Assembly (NCBI GenBank): GCA_945868435.1
Contig: CAMBLG010000004.1
Coordinates: 62,001-126,000, forward strand
DNA from: an uncultured Lachnospiraceae bacterium
Lineage (GTDB): Bacteria > Bacillota > Clostridia > Lachnospirales > Lachnospiraceae
Reading direction: 5' to 3'
DNA: 64,000 nt
Part shown: in pieces, positions 37,075 to 44,737 of the stretch
How positions within the stretch are numbered: the stretch's first letter is position 1
How the letters are laid out: each line of letters starts with the position of its first letter
Translations under genes and position numbers: made by a program
Notes under the pieces: generated by a model
What the model was told of the DNA's origin: nothing
The model's input: only the letters and a program-made list of their open reading frames with translations
Databases searched by the model: none

Positions 37075-37117
37075 GAAATCCCCCATAAGCAACAAGGTTT
37101 GCTTTATGGGGGATTTC
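37075..37117. terminator. bidirectional terminator at the left end of the element
   Basis: GAAATCCCCCATAA(A)GC stem with a 9-base loop, followed on the plus strand by TTGTTTT. It ends the ABC operon, which stops at 37142 on the minus strand, and shields element genes from host transcription. Confidence 0.75.
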
Positions 37118-37141
37118 TTGTTTTAATTGTCGTTTTTGATA

Positions 37142-39622
37142 TTATTCAACAGTCTCAATAGAATCCACAATGCTCATTCTTGCAATAGAACGCAGAGGAA
37201 TTGCCGTTGCAAGTAGGCAGGCCACAATAGAAATAATCGCAGCTTCCACAATCGCCATAACCGGAACAGCGACAAGCTGTAAAGCATCGGTCTGTGCTGC
37301 TCCGACAAAGATACAGCAGACATAGCCAAACACTGCTCCAATCACTGACGCAATGATACCGTAATAAGCGCCCTCCCACAGAAATGTTTTATAAAGGCTT
37401 GCGGCACTCATTCCAATAGCCCGCTGCATCCCGATTTCACCAACACGAGTATGAATATTGCTGTAAACGGTATTGATGATGTTCAGGATGCCAATGATAC
37501 CGATAAAGATGATAAGCACCCAGCACAGCATTTTGATCTGTTCAAAGCTTTCTATCATCTCATTGCTGCTTTGGAGATAGGAAAGCCAATGTGTTCCTGG
37601 ATAATTGCTGCACCAGCTATCCAACCAGCTTTCAAAGGTATCTGTATCGGCGTTATCCTGTAATGTAGGATAGACTTCTGAATAACTGTCGTTTCCGAGC
37701 AGTGAACAGTATATTTCGTCATTCACGATGAGTTGAACACCATTCGTAAAGCCATCATTATTGATTGTGATTGCTGTATCGATCAATCCTAATACAGGAA
37801 GTGTTCTGTCTCCCAGTTGAATGGTATCACCTACGGTAAGATCAGTCTGCTGAACAGTTGTATCTCCATAAGAAAAGGCAATGGGATTTTTTACAAGGCA
37901 GCCTGTTCCATCTTTCAAAGCCTGTTTATCCTGAGCAGACAAGTTAGGAGCATAGATTTGTAATTGTGCTTCATCCACATTTACAAGCTGCAAGGTTTCA
38001 TGGCTCTGTACGGAAAGATCAGTTTCAAAGGGCAGTATATCACCGGCACCTGGCATAAATACAGAAAGCCGTGTAGTGGAAACACTTTCTACTGCGTCAT
38101 TTTCCGCTAATGTTTTTACGGCTTCTGATGGGATGCCAACGGTTTCATTTGTAACTGCATAGTCGCTGAAATACATGTCCTGAACGGAACTGCTGGCATC
38201 AAGCAGCCCTGTAAAGCTCTGCAAGGCAACAAATACGGTAATACTCATAACCAAAGACAGAATGGTAACTGCTGTTCTTCCACGCCCTCGTTTTAGGTTG
38301 AGCCTTGCATAATAGGCTTCAAAATTACGGATGTTGCGGTTCCTTTTTATCCTGCGTTTGATTTTCACAGTCTGCCCCGACATAGCAACAGTAGGAGATA
38401 CATGGGATGCGTACCGGGCAGCAGGAAAGGCAGCCAGCAGAGCAAACAGAAGTATGACTGCGATACTGGCAAAGAGCATCGGTAGTTTTACCGTACTGGC
38501 GGTGTTGATTGCAGAGTTCAATTCGGAAGTGCTGTTTGCCATGAACAGATCGGGATTGAGAAGCCCCGTAGCCGCAATCAATACACCTTTTGCCGACAAT
38601 ATACCGAGCAGCAATCCGATAGGAATACCGGCTCCACAGAGAATCAAAAGCTGCAAAGAAACCAAACGATAGATTTGCCCTCGTTCTCCACCAATCGCAC
38701 GAAGTGTTCCGTATTCTTTGATGCGTTTTGTGATAGAGATTTTCAGAATGTTGTAGATTACCAGCCCAGCCGCCAGCAAGACCAGCACACCCACCAAAAT
38801 ACACGCCGCAGTCATAAATGAAAATCCCGTACCGGTATCGCTGTCTACCGCTTCATCATAGGAAATACCAATAGCGTCAAGCAAAACCCAGTTATATTGG
38901 ATATACCGTTCATCCACGTTCAAATCTTCTGCGAGAGCATAAATGATGTTTTGAAAATTCTGCTTGTCATAAGTCTTAAAATCTGTGGAATAAAGCAGAT
39001 AATCTTCTGGCAACAGTTCTTCTGCGGTTCCCTCACCGACAATCCCCTCAACCGTACCAGATGCGTAGCCGATATAGCTGCTTTCCAGAATGCCCGTCAA
39101 TACAAAATCAGCAGAATATTCTAACTCTGACAGCGATCCATCCATAACGGAAACACTCAAATCCAGAGAAACGGTATCGCCAATTACAGCGTCCAATCCA
39201 AGATATTGAAGCGCATCCTCCGACAGGGCAATCTCAATCGCTTCCTCTGGTAATCGTCCCTCTTTTACGTTTCCGATTGCCGGGTACATAGATAATGCGT
39301 TATCGTGATATTCCCGAAGATATAAAGATAAACTACTGTTGCCTAATGGTGTGCTGCCGATAAAGATCGTATCGCCTACATCATATAGGCGATCATCTTC
39401 ATGCAGCTTTTGCGCCTGTTCCTTGCCAAGCTGATGAAAGGTTGCATAACGGTTTCCGTTCAGACCCGCCGCCTGCTGAATACGCATGGATTGCAATATA
39501 CCAATAGACTGACCGATCACTGTCGTCATAATCGTGGACATGATAACTGCAACCAAGATCAGGATTGCCGTGATTTTCTGTGCTTTCAGTTCTTTCCATG
39601 CAAGAGCTAAATAAGATTTCAT
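37142..39622 (-). CDS. FtsX-type ABC transporter permease (antimicrobial-peptide/MacB class)
   Basis: An 826-residue membrane protein with two FtsX units. Helices occur near the N-terminus (ITAILILVAVIMSTIMTTV), a large extracytoplasmic domain to about 290, three helices, a second N-terminal helix near 470 (GRGRTAVTILSLVMSITVFV), a second extracytoplasmic domain, and three C-terminal helices. The ATG at 39622 forms ATGA with the ATPase stop and has GGAGGTGA before it. With the ATPase and the two-component system upstream it resembles modules that sense and remove peptides such as bacitracin or lantibiotics. The substrate is unknown. Confidence 0.9.
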   Translation of the reverse strand: MKSYLALAWKELKAQKITAILILVAVIMSTIMTTVIGQSIGILQSMRIQQAAGLNGNRYATFHQLGKEQAQKLHEDDRLYDVGDTIFIGSTPLGNSSLSLYLREYHDNALSMYPAIGNVKEGRLPEEAIEIALSEDALQYLGLDAVIGDTVSLDLSVSVMDGSLSELEYSADFVLTGILESSYIGYASGTVEGIVGEGTAEELLPEDYLLYSTDFKTYDKQNFQNIIYALAEDLNVDERYIQYNWVLLDAIGISYDEAVDSDTGTGFSFMTAACILVGVLVLLAAGLVIYNILKISITKRIKEYGTLRAIGGERGQIYRLVSLQLLILCGAGIPIGLLLGILSAKGVLIAATGLLNPDLFMANSTSELNSAINTASTVKLPMLFASIAVILLFALLAAFPAARYASHVSPTVAMSGQTVKIKRRIKRNRNIRNFEAYYARLNLKRGRGRTAVTILSLVMSITVFVALQSFTGLLDASSSVQDMYFSDYAVTNETVGIPSEAVKTLAENDAVESVSTTRLSVFMPGAGDILPFETDLSVQSHETLQLVNVDEAQLQIYAPNLSAQDKQALKDGTGCLVKNPIAFSYGDTTVQQTDLTVGDTIQLGDRTLPVLGLIDTAITINNDGFTNGVQLIVNDEIYCSLLGNDSYSEVYPTLQDNADTDTFESWLDSWCSNYPGTHWLSYLQSSNEMIESFEQIKMLCWVLIIFIGIIGILNIINTVYSNIHTRVGEIGMQRAIGMSAASLYKTFLWEGAYYGIIASVIGAVFGYVCCIFVGAAQTDALQLVAVPVMAIVEAAIISIVACLLATAIPLRSIARMSIVDSIETVE

Positions 39623-40293
39623 CTTGCTGTCACCTCCGAAAGAACACCGTCCACAATTACAAATTGCCGGTCTGCCATTCTTGCAATGCGGCTGTCGTGA
39701 GTGATGATAACAAGCGTTTTCCCCATCTTTTTCCATATGCTTTGCAGCATTTCCATAACCTCGCCGCCGCTCTTGCTGTCCAGATTTCCAGTCGGTTCGT
39801 CAGCAAAAATAATATCCGGCTTTGCAATCAGGGCACGGGCAATCGCTACACGCTGTTGCTGACCGCCGGAAAGTTCATGGGGCAAATGGGTCAGCCGTTC
39901 ACGAATACCTAACAAATCCGTAAGCTGATTTAGATATACTTCGTCCGGCTGCTTTTTGTCCAGAAGCAGGGGCATGATGATGTTTTCTTTTGCGGTCAGC
40001 ACAGGGAGAAGATTGAATTGCTGAAAGATAAATCCGATGCGCCGACGGCGAAATGAGGACAGTTCTTTGTCATTAAAACGATAAATGTCTTTTCCATCGT
40101 ATGTCAGACTGCCGGAAGTCGGCTTGTCCAGTCCAGACAACAGGTGGAGCAAGGTACTTTTGCCGCTGCCAGATGGCCCCATAATAGAAATAAAATCGCT
40201 GGATGCAATTTCAAGGTTGACTTTATCCAACGCAACGACACGGCTCTCGCCGCTGCCGTAGATTTTCGATAGTTCCTTTGCTTCAATGTTCAT
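39619..40293 (-). CDS. ABC transporter ATPase, LolD/MacB family
   Basis: A 224-residue ATPase: Walker [10 protein letters not shown]-loop [10 protein letters not shown], signature LSGGQQQR, Walker [14 protein letters not shown], switch ITHD. The family partners FtsX-type permeases; the permease gene overlaps its stop by 4 bases. The ATG at 40293 follows AAGGAGAG, which is itself locked in a hairpin (40299-40331). Confidence 0.95.
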   Translation of the reverse strand: MNIEAKELSKIYGSGESRVVALDKVNLEIASSDFISIMGPSGSGKSTLLHLLSGLDKPTSGSLTYDGKDIYRFNDKELSSFRRRRIGFIFQQFNLLPVLTAKENIIMPLLLDKKQPDEVYLNQLTDLLGIRERLTHLPHELSGGQQQRVAIARALIAKPDIIFADEPTGNLDSKSGGEVMEMLQSIWKKMGKTLVIITHDSRIARMADRQFVIVDGVLSEVTAR

Positions 40294-40331
40294 AAAAAAC
40301 ACTCTCCTTGTTTATAATATAAGGAGAGTGT
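40293..40331 (-). promoter_or_regulatory. SD-masking hairpin/terminator before the ABC operon
   Basis: 11-bp perfect arms ACACTCTCCTT and AAGGAGAGTGT with an 11-base AT loop (40299-40331). On the minus strand it is followed by T6 and then the ATPase ATG. It can end transcripts from the two-component genes, and as RNA it hides the AAGGAG site. The DNA dyad also overlaps a TATA-rich -10 region. Confidence 0.65.
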
Positions 40332-40338
40332 AAAACAG

Positions 40339-40358
40339 AAATCTCAAAAAACGCTCAA
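40339..40358. promoter_or_regulatory. putative response-regulator site upstream of the ABC operon
   Basis: AAATCTCAAAAAACGCTCAA, identical over 20 bp to 42168-42187 before the regulator gene. Read on the minus strand it has two TTGAG-like half sites 11 bases apart, the usual spacing for an OmpR-type dimer on one DNA face. It overlaps the kinase stop. Confidence 0.6.
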
Positions 40359-41446
40359 GGTTTCTGATTTATTTGGAAAGAAGCAGTAGCCGTTGCGCCA
40401 TAACTTTTTCTGTTTTCCAGTGTAAGTGTTCCTCCATGCTTCAGACATAGTATCTGGCTGCTGTATAGCCCCATACCAAAGTGTGCGGAGTCTTCTTTCA
40501 TTTTTCCAAACGGTTTCGGGCCGCTTTGTATTAACTCCACAGGATAGCCTGGCCCATCGTCTGTAACTGATAGATGCAAGAAGTTTCCTTTCCGTTCCAA
40601 ATGAATTTCAATTTTACTCTTTGCAAACCGAGCTGCATTTCCAATTAGATTTTCAGCAACGGTTAAAACCAATCCATGATCTAATTGTATTGTCCCCTTA
40701 TCAGGTGCGGAAACAGACGGTTCTAATGCTCCTGCAAGAATTTTTGCTGTTTCCTCTAATTCAGAATGTAGCAGTGAATAGGAATACTCGTTTATCCGCA
40801 CTGGCATTTGTTCTAATCGTTGGATGCTACTCATAGCTTCTACATACCGTTCAATCCGTAATGTATAGCTTTCCAATCTGTCAATGGCTTGTTCATCTGC
40901 TGTTCCCTGCCGCAGTAATTTTATAGTTCCCTTTAAGACCGTGATCGGATTGCGCAAGTCATGGGAAAAGGCGGCATTTAGCCTTTTCCGTTCTTCTGCC
41001 TGCCGCCACAGTTCCTGATTTGATTTCAGAAGTTCTTCACGCATAGTATCAAAGGCGGTGCAGAGCTGCCCCAATTCATCATCAGAATGGACAGGCATAG
41101 AAAAGTCAAGGTCATGGTTCCGAATCCGTGAAATCCCATTCCGTAGCGTGGAGATTGGCTGTTTCAATTTGATATGATAATATAATATGCCGGATAGAGC
41201 CAGCCCGCCCATAGGGAGAACAATGCAGGACACAATTTGAATGATACCAAGCATGGACAATATATTTTGCTGGGTCTCTGTGGGGGTTTCCATTTTAACG
41301 ATTGAACCGTCTGCTAAAATTTCTATTCCACCGGAGGGAAAGGTGCTGCTGATTGAATTGCATATCATAAAGACTAAGCCTAACATCAGGAGAGCCACCA
41401 AAACACAGGAAGCAGATAGGACGAGAAAAGTTTTCTTTAATTCCAT
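40355..41446 (-). CDS. sensor histidine kinase
   Basis: A 363-residue membrane kinase. Two helices (about 7-28 and 70-90) bracket a short extracytoplasmic loop of some 40 residues; then HAMP-like linker, H box FSHDLRNPITV with His162, and ATPase boxes NLIGNAARFAKS, VTDDGPGYP and FGMGLYSS. The small sensor loop suits kinases that detect peptides or take a cue from the partner ABC transporter. ATG at 41446 lies 6 bases after the response-regulator stop; an upstream TTG frame would overlap it. Confidence 0.93.
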   Translation of the reverse strand: MELKKTFLVLSASCVLVALLMLGLVFMICNSISSTFPSGGIEILADGSIVKMETPTETQQNILSMLGIIQIVSCIVLPMGGLALSGILYYHIKLKQPISTLRNGISRIRNHDLDFSMPVHSDDELGQLCTAFDTMREELLKSNQELWRQAEERKRLNAAFSHDLRNPITVLKGTIKLLRQGTADEQAIDRLESYTLRIERYVEAMSSIQRLEQMPVRINEYSYSLLHSELEETAKILAGALEPSVSAPDKGTIQLDHGLVLTVAENLIGNAARFAKSKIEIHLERKGNFLHLSVTDDGPGYPVELIQSGPKPFGKMKEDSAHFGMGLYSSQILCLKHGGTLTLENRKSYGATATASFQINQKP

Positions 41447-41451
41447 ATTTT

Positions 41452-42123
41452 TCAGACGTTCCACCGATAACCACACCCCCAAACTGTATCAATATAACTG
41501 TGAAGCGTACAAGCAGCCAGCTTCGCCCGGATTTTCCTGATATGTTCCATGACAGTATCACTGTTACCCTCGCCGTCAAGTCCCCACACTGTTTCATAAA
41601 TACGCTCCCGGTCAAATACCTGTCCGGCATTCAGCGAAAGCAGCTCCACAATATCAAATTCCCTTTTTGATAAAGCAACAGGTTCACCCGCCACTGTGAC
41701 GGTTCGGGCTGAATAATCAATCGTCAGTTCACCAAAGAAGCGAATTGTCGCTTTATTCCTGTGTCGCTGCTCCCTCCTCAGATGTGCGGCAACTCTCGCC
41801 CCTAATTCGTCCAAATCAAAAGGCTTAATGATATAATCGTCGGCACCTGCCTGAAAGCCGATGATTTTATCGGCAGATTCGACCCTTGCCGTCAAAAAAA
41901 GAATGGGGCAAGTAATAAGCTCCCGAATTTTTTGACAAAGGGTCAATCCGTCTATGTCCGGCATATTGATGTCGAGCAGGATTAAATCGGGCTGTCTTGC
42001 TAATTTTTGAAGTGCTTCATTTCCGCAATAAGCGGTCAACACCTCATATTGAGAAGAAAAATAACTCGCCATCATATCTACAATTCCCGGTTCATCATCA
42101 ACAATAAGAAGCCTTTGTTTCAT
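41452..42123 (-). CDS. OmpR/VanR-family response regulator
   Basis: A 223-residue regulator. Receiver domain with acidic pair Asp9-Asp10, phospho-acceptor Asp51 in LLLDINMPDIDG, and Lys in DYIIKPFD; then a winged-helix DNA-binding domain (VALSKREFDIVELL, IRAKLAACTLHSYIDTVWG-type end). Probably autoregulates and drives the ABC operon through the 20-bp repeats at 42168 and 40339. Confidence 0.96.
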   Translation of the reverse strand: MKQRLLIVDDEPGIVDMMASYFSSQYEVLTAYCGNEALQKLARQPDLILLDINMPDIDGLTLCQKIRELITCPILFLTARVESADKIIGFQAGADDYIIKPFDLDELGARVAAHLRREQRHRNKATIRFFGELTIDYSARTVTVAGEPVALSKREFDIVELLSLNAGQVFDRERIYETVWGLDGEGNSDTVMEHIRKIRAKLAACTLHSYIDTVWGCGYRWNV

Positions 42124-42167
42124 GCTATCATCTCCATTTGCAATTCATAATATTTATCGTAACAGCC

Positions 42168-42187
42168 AAATCTCAAAAAACGCTCAA
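42168..42187. promoter_or_regulatory. putative response-regulator site upstream of the two-component genes
   Basis: Second exact copy of AAATCTCAAAAAACGCTCAA, 45 bases before the regulator start; a TATTAT hexamer follows downstream. See 40339-40358. Confidence 0.6.
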
Positions 42188-42213
42188 ACTTTTGCCGTCA
42201 GGAAAGTATAAAA

Positions 42214-43254
42214 TCAATAGACTGATAAATTTATTATAATATTACTCTGCTGATACAGCCAGTCCGTAAATTCTTTCGGGCTGGCTGTCTTTTCTTTTAC
42301 AGCCTTTTTTCTCTTCAATGCTTCTTTCTTGAACGCTTCAAAAGCAGTCAGCATTTCTTCCAGCTGGTCAGCCGGGAATCCCGCTGTCCTCTTCGCTTTG
42401 TTGATCTTATTACGCCAGTTCTGGCATTCATTTTTATAAAGCAGGTCATAGTTATTTTCTCTTGCCCTCTCGTCAAATCCCCGCTTGTTTTGAAGCGCCT
42501 GTGCTTTTCGGCACTTATCGCTGCACAGCTCATACCGCTGGCTCTTTGCCAGAAAATATTTCCCGCAGACCTTGCACTGCCGGAAGCAAAGCCCCCAGTC
42601 ATTCAGCCGGTTCAGATAATAGGTAATCAACGGGTAGAGGGACGCATAGGCAGACACACATTCTTCTGTGCGCCGGTTGTCCGGGAACCAAAGGTCAAGC
42701 CGGGTATCTTCTGACGGTGCGCCTTTGAAATAAAGGTTGCCAGCTTGAAAATGTTTCGGTTTTCCTGTCTCCCTGTCAAAGCTCATGGCTTCGTTATGGA
42801 ATACCCCGGTCAGGCTGCTCATTTTATCCATGAAGCGGTCACAGGCAGCGTTACGGTCACGGGGTTCTCTGGCAAGCAGATAGCTGTTCCAGATACGGAA
42901 CGCCACATACATTTTCAGAGGATCGTTGCTAAGATATTTTCCCCAGAGAAATTCGCTTGCCGCCTGTTCCAGCTCCGGCTGTTTCCATCGGTTGGAATGG
43001 AGGGCTTGTCGCAGTGGAGAAAGCCCGTATAAGTTCCAATCTCTGTCCGTGTCACGCTCAAAGTTTATCAAAAAAGTTCCCAACGGGCGTGTCATATCAC
43101 AAAGCACCTCTGTGTTCTGGCTCCCGTTCAGCCGGAAGCGGATCTGCTGTTCTTCTCCAATCAAAATCCGCTCTTTCGTTTTCTTCCTGTCCAGCGTCAG
43201 GACAAACAAAATCCTCTCAAAACATGGCTCATGCCGTATAAACTGATTCTCCAT
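42214..43254 (-). CDS. DUF6076-like protein with zinc-knuckle
   Basis: A 346-residue protein from ATG at 43254 with GGAG upstream. I recognise it only as a family carried by clostridial mobile elements (DUF6076 type). A CxxC pair (CKVCGKYF) followed ~18 residues later by CSDKC forms a likely zinc finger around residue 245-270, then a Lys/Arg-rich, helical C-terminus. The N-terminal half is without known motifs. It may bind nucleic acid; its role in the element is unknown. Its promoter region faces the transfer genes. Confidence 0.75.
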   Translation of the reverse strand: MENQFIRHEPCFERILFVLTLDRKKTKERILIGEEQQIRFRLNGSQNTEVLCDMTRPLGTFLINFERDTDRDWNLYGLSPLRQALHSNRWKQPELEQAASEFLWGKYLSNDPLKMYVAFRIWNSYLLAREPRDRNAACDRFMDKMSSLTGVFHNEAMSFDRETGKPKHFQAGNLYFKGAPSEDTRLDLWFPDNRRTEECVSAYASLYPLITYYLNRLNDWGLCFRQCKVCGKYFLAKSQRYELCSDKCRKAQALQNKRGFDERARENNYDLLYKNECQNWRNKINKAKRTAGFPADQLEEMLTAFEAFKKEALKRKKAVKEKTASPKEFTDWLYQQSNIIINLSVY

Positions 43255-43422
43255 TCCTATCTCCTGCCTTTGTTTATGGTAATTATATAATTTAGTCATA
43301 TCCGTTACACTCATGGTATCGCAGAAGCATTGTTTTGTCAAGGATAGTCCGCTATGATGATTGTAGTTGGTAATTTCGTGCCACACAGTACCTTGGCAAG
43401 TGAATGACCGTCCAAAAAGGAT

Positions 43423-43530
43423 ATGACCGGCAGGAGAAGTGACGCATCCGGCGCACCAATGCAGGGAAACACCGCAGGAATGGGGCAGGAAAACGGCTTT
43501 TGGGGAGAACGGCAGCAGGAAGCATTTTAA
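43423..43530 (+). CDS. possible small protein, 35 residues
   Basis: ATG after AAAAGGAT, running to TAA, rich in Gly, Gln and Arg (MTGRRSDASGAPMQG start). No family recognised. It may be a leader peptide or chance frame before the HTH gene. Confidence 0.25.
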   Translation: MTGRRSDASGAPMQGNTAGMGQENGFWGERQQEAF

Positions 43531-43556
43531 CCTATTTGATTTATGGGAGGAACAGA

Positions 43557-43781
43557 ATGAACGATAAAAAGAGATTGAACAGCTACGAGGATTTACCGCT
43601 GGTTCTGGATGTGGCGGACATCCAGCGGATTATGGGAATTTCAAGAGCGAGCGCCTATGAGCTGGTACACACACCCGGCTTTCCGGCGTTCCGCAGGGGC
43701 AGGCTTATCAAGGTCAGCAAAATTGCCTTCTTTGAATGGATGGCAAAAGGCTCCGAAACCGTACCGGTAAGCGACAAATAA
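43557..43781 (+). CDS. helix-turn-helix (excisionase-like) protein
   Basis: A 74-residue protein with a MerR/Xis-type winged helix: VLDVADIQRIMGISRASAY then VHTPGFPAFRRGRLIKVSK. Such proteins steer recombination or regulate element genes. GGGAGG lies 8 bases before the ATG. With a serine recombinase rather than a tyrosine integrase in the element, a regulatory role is at least as likely as a directionality factor. Confidence 0.88.
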   Translation: MNDKKRLNSYEDLPLVLDVADIQRIMGISRASAYELVHTPGFPAFRRGRLIKVSKIAFFEWMAKGSETVPVSDK

Positions 43782-43927
43782 GTGTGAGGTATCATTCCCT
43801 GACCGCAATACTGCCGCACTTTCCAAAGGGGCATACAGAGGGAAAAAACCTTAAAAATGATACCGAAACGCTACACCAAAACAGCCTATCTGCGTACATC
43901 AGATAGAAATGGAGAAAGGAGCCGGTT

Positions 43928-44131
43928 ATGGCAAGAATGAGCAACAAGCGGCGGCTGGAATGGTCTTTCTTCTTAAATGATCGCAGCCGTATCACTTACA
44001 ACGAACTGTGCCGGAAATGCCAGCACGAATGTAAACAGAGCTTCCGGGCGGTTGTGGTTGACTGCCCGAAGTATCTTTCCAAGCGTTCCAAGAAAAAGGA
44101 CAAGACTGCCGGAAACGGCAAAATCCCTTAG
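43928..44131 (+). CDS. small conserved element protein, cysteine-containing
   Basis: 67 residues, basic, with CRKCQHEC and a later Cys, a potential zinc site, and a Lys-rich tail (KRSKKKDK). AAGGAG precedes the ATG. Common type in clostridial mobilizable elements upstream of oriT; function not known. The cysteine pair and basic charge suggest DNA or RNA binding. Confidence 0.75.
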   Translation: MARMSNKRRLEWSFFLNDRSRITYNELCRKCQHECKQSFRAVVVDCPKYLSKRSKKKDKTAGNGKIP

Positions 44132-44180
44132 GAACTAAGGGCGCACTTCTATACATAGTCTAAAGACCATGTATCGTGCG
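44125..44180 (-). other. candidate oriT of MOB-Q/RSF1010 type
   Basis: On the minus strand AAGTGCGCCCT (44138-44148), matching the RSF1010-group nick consensus TAAGTGCGCCCT in 11 of 12 bases. An imperfect inverted repeat lies 5' of it on that strand (CGCAC...GTC / GAC...GTGCG, 44142-44180), as in RSF1010, and a second 7-bp repeat (CCCTTAG/CTAAGGG, 44125-44141) on the other side. The relaxase gene starts 560 bases away. Confidence 0.7.
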
Positions 44181-44417
44181 TCCTGCGGAGCTTACCTCTG
44201 CCGCTGATAAAATCAGCAATCCGAGGTCTGCGTTCGCTTCGCTCCGACAAGGTGGCTGCACCCCCTTGCGCCGCTAAAGCGGCTATCCCCTGTGTACCCG
44301 CCGCAAAGAGAAATCCGCTTTGCGGTTTTCCCTTTTCATCGGGTTTTATAGAAGCACTGACACACAGACTGTCTGCGGATGGTCTTTCTTTATCTTATCA
44401 GTAAAGGATGTGAGAAC

Positions 44418-44735
44418 ATGGAAAAATCTTTGGAACAGTTAAAGCAGGAATATGAAAAAACCACTGTCCTGCTGGAACGGGAAAAACGGAAAATGCAGCG
44501 TTTGAAAAACCGGCAGGCGTATTTGGAGAGCGGTTCCCGGAAACAGAGGACGCACCGGCTGATTACCCGTGGGGCAGCCGTTGAGAGCATTGCGCCACAG
44601 ACAAAGGAGTTGACCGAAACGGAATTTTATTCCCTCATGGAAAACATTTTGAATCTGCCGCAGGCGGAGCATTTCATCCGGTCTGCCACAGAGAACCACG
44701 CCCGTATTTCCGGGCAAGAGAAAGGCGGTGATTAA
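44418..44735 (+). CDS. DUF3847-like protein
   Basis: A 105-residue, charged, helical protein. Residues 1-45 are likely coiled coil (LEQLKQEYEKTTVLLEREKR), then a THRLITRGAAVESI block typical of this element-borne family, which recalls short accessory relaxase proteins. It ends 2 bases before the relaxase frame, consistent with one transcript. Probably assists the relaxosome; not shown. Confidence 0.82.
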   Translation: MEKSLEQLKQEYEKTTVLLEREKRKMQRLKNRQAYLESGSRKQRTHRLITRGAAVESIAPQTKELTETEFYSLMENILNLPQAEHFIRSATENHARISGQEKGGD

Positions 44736-44737
44736 GG

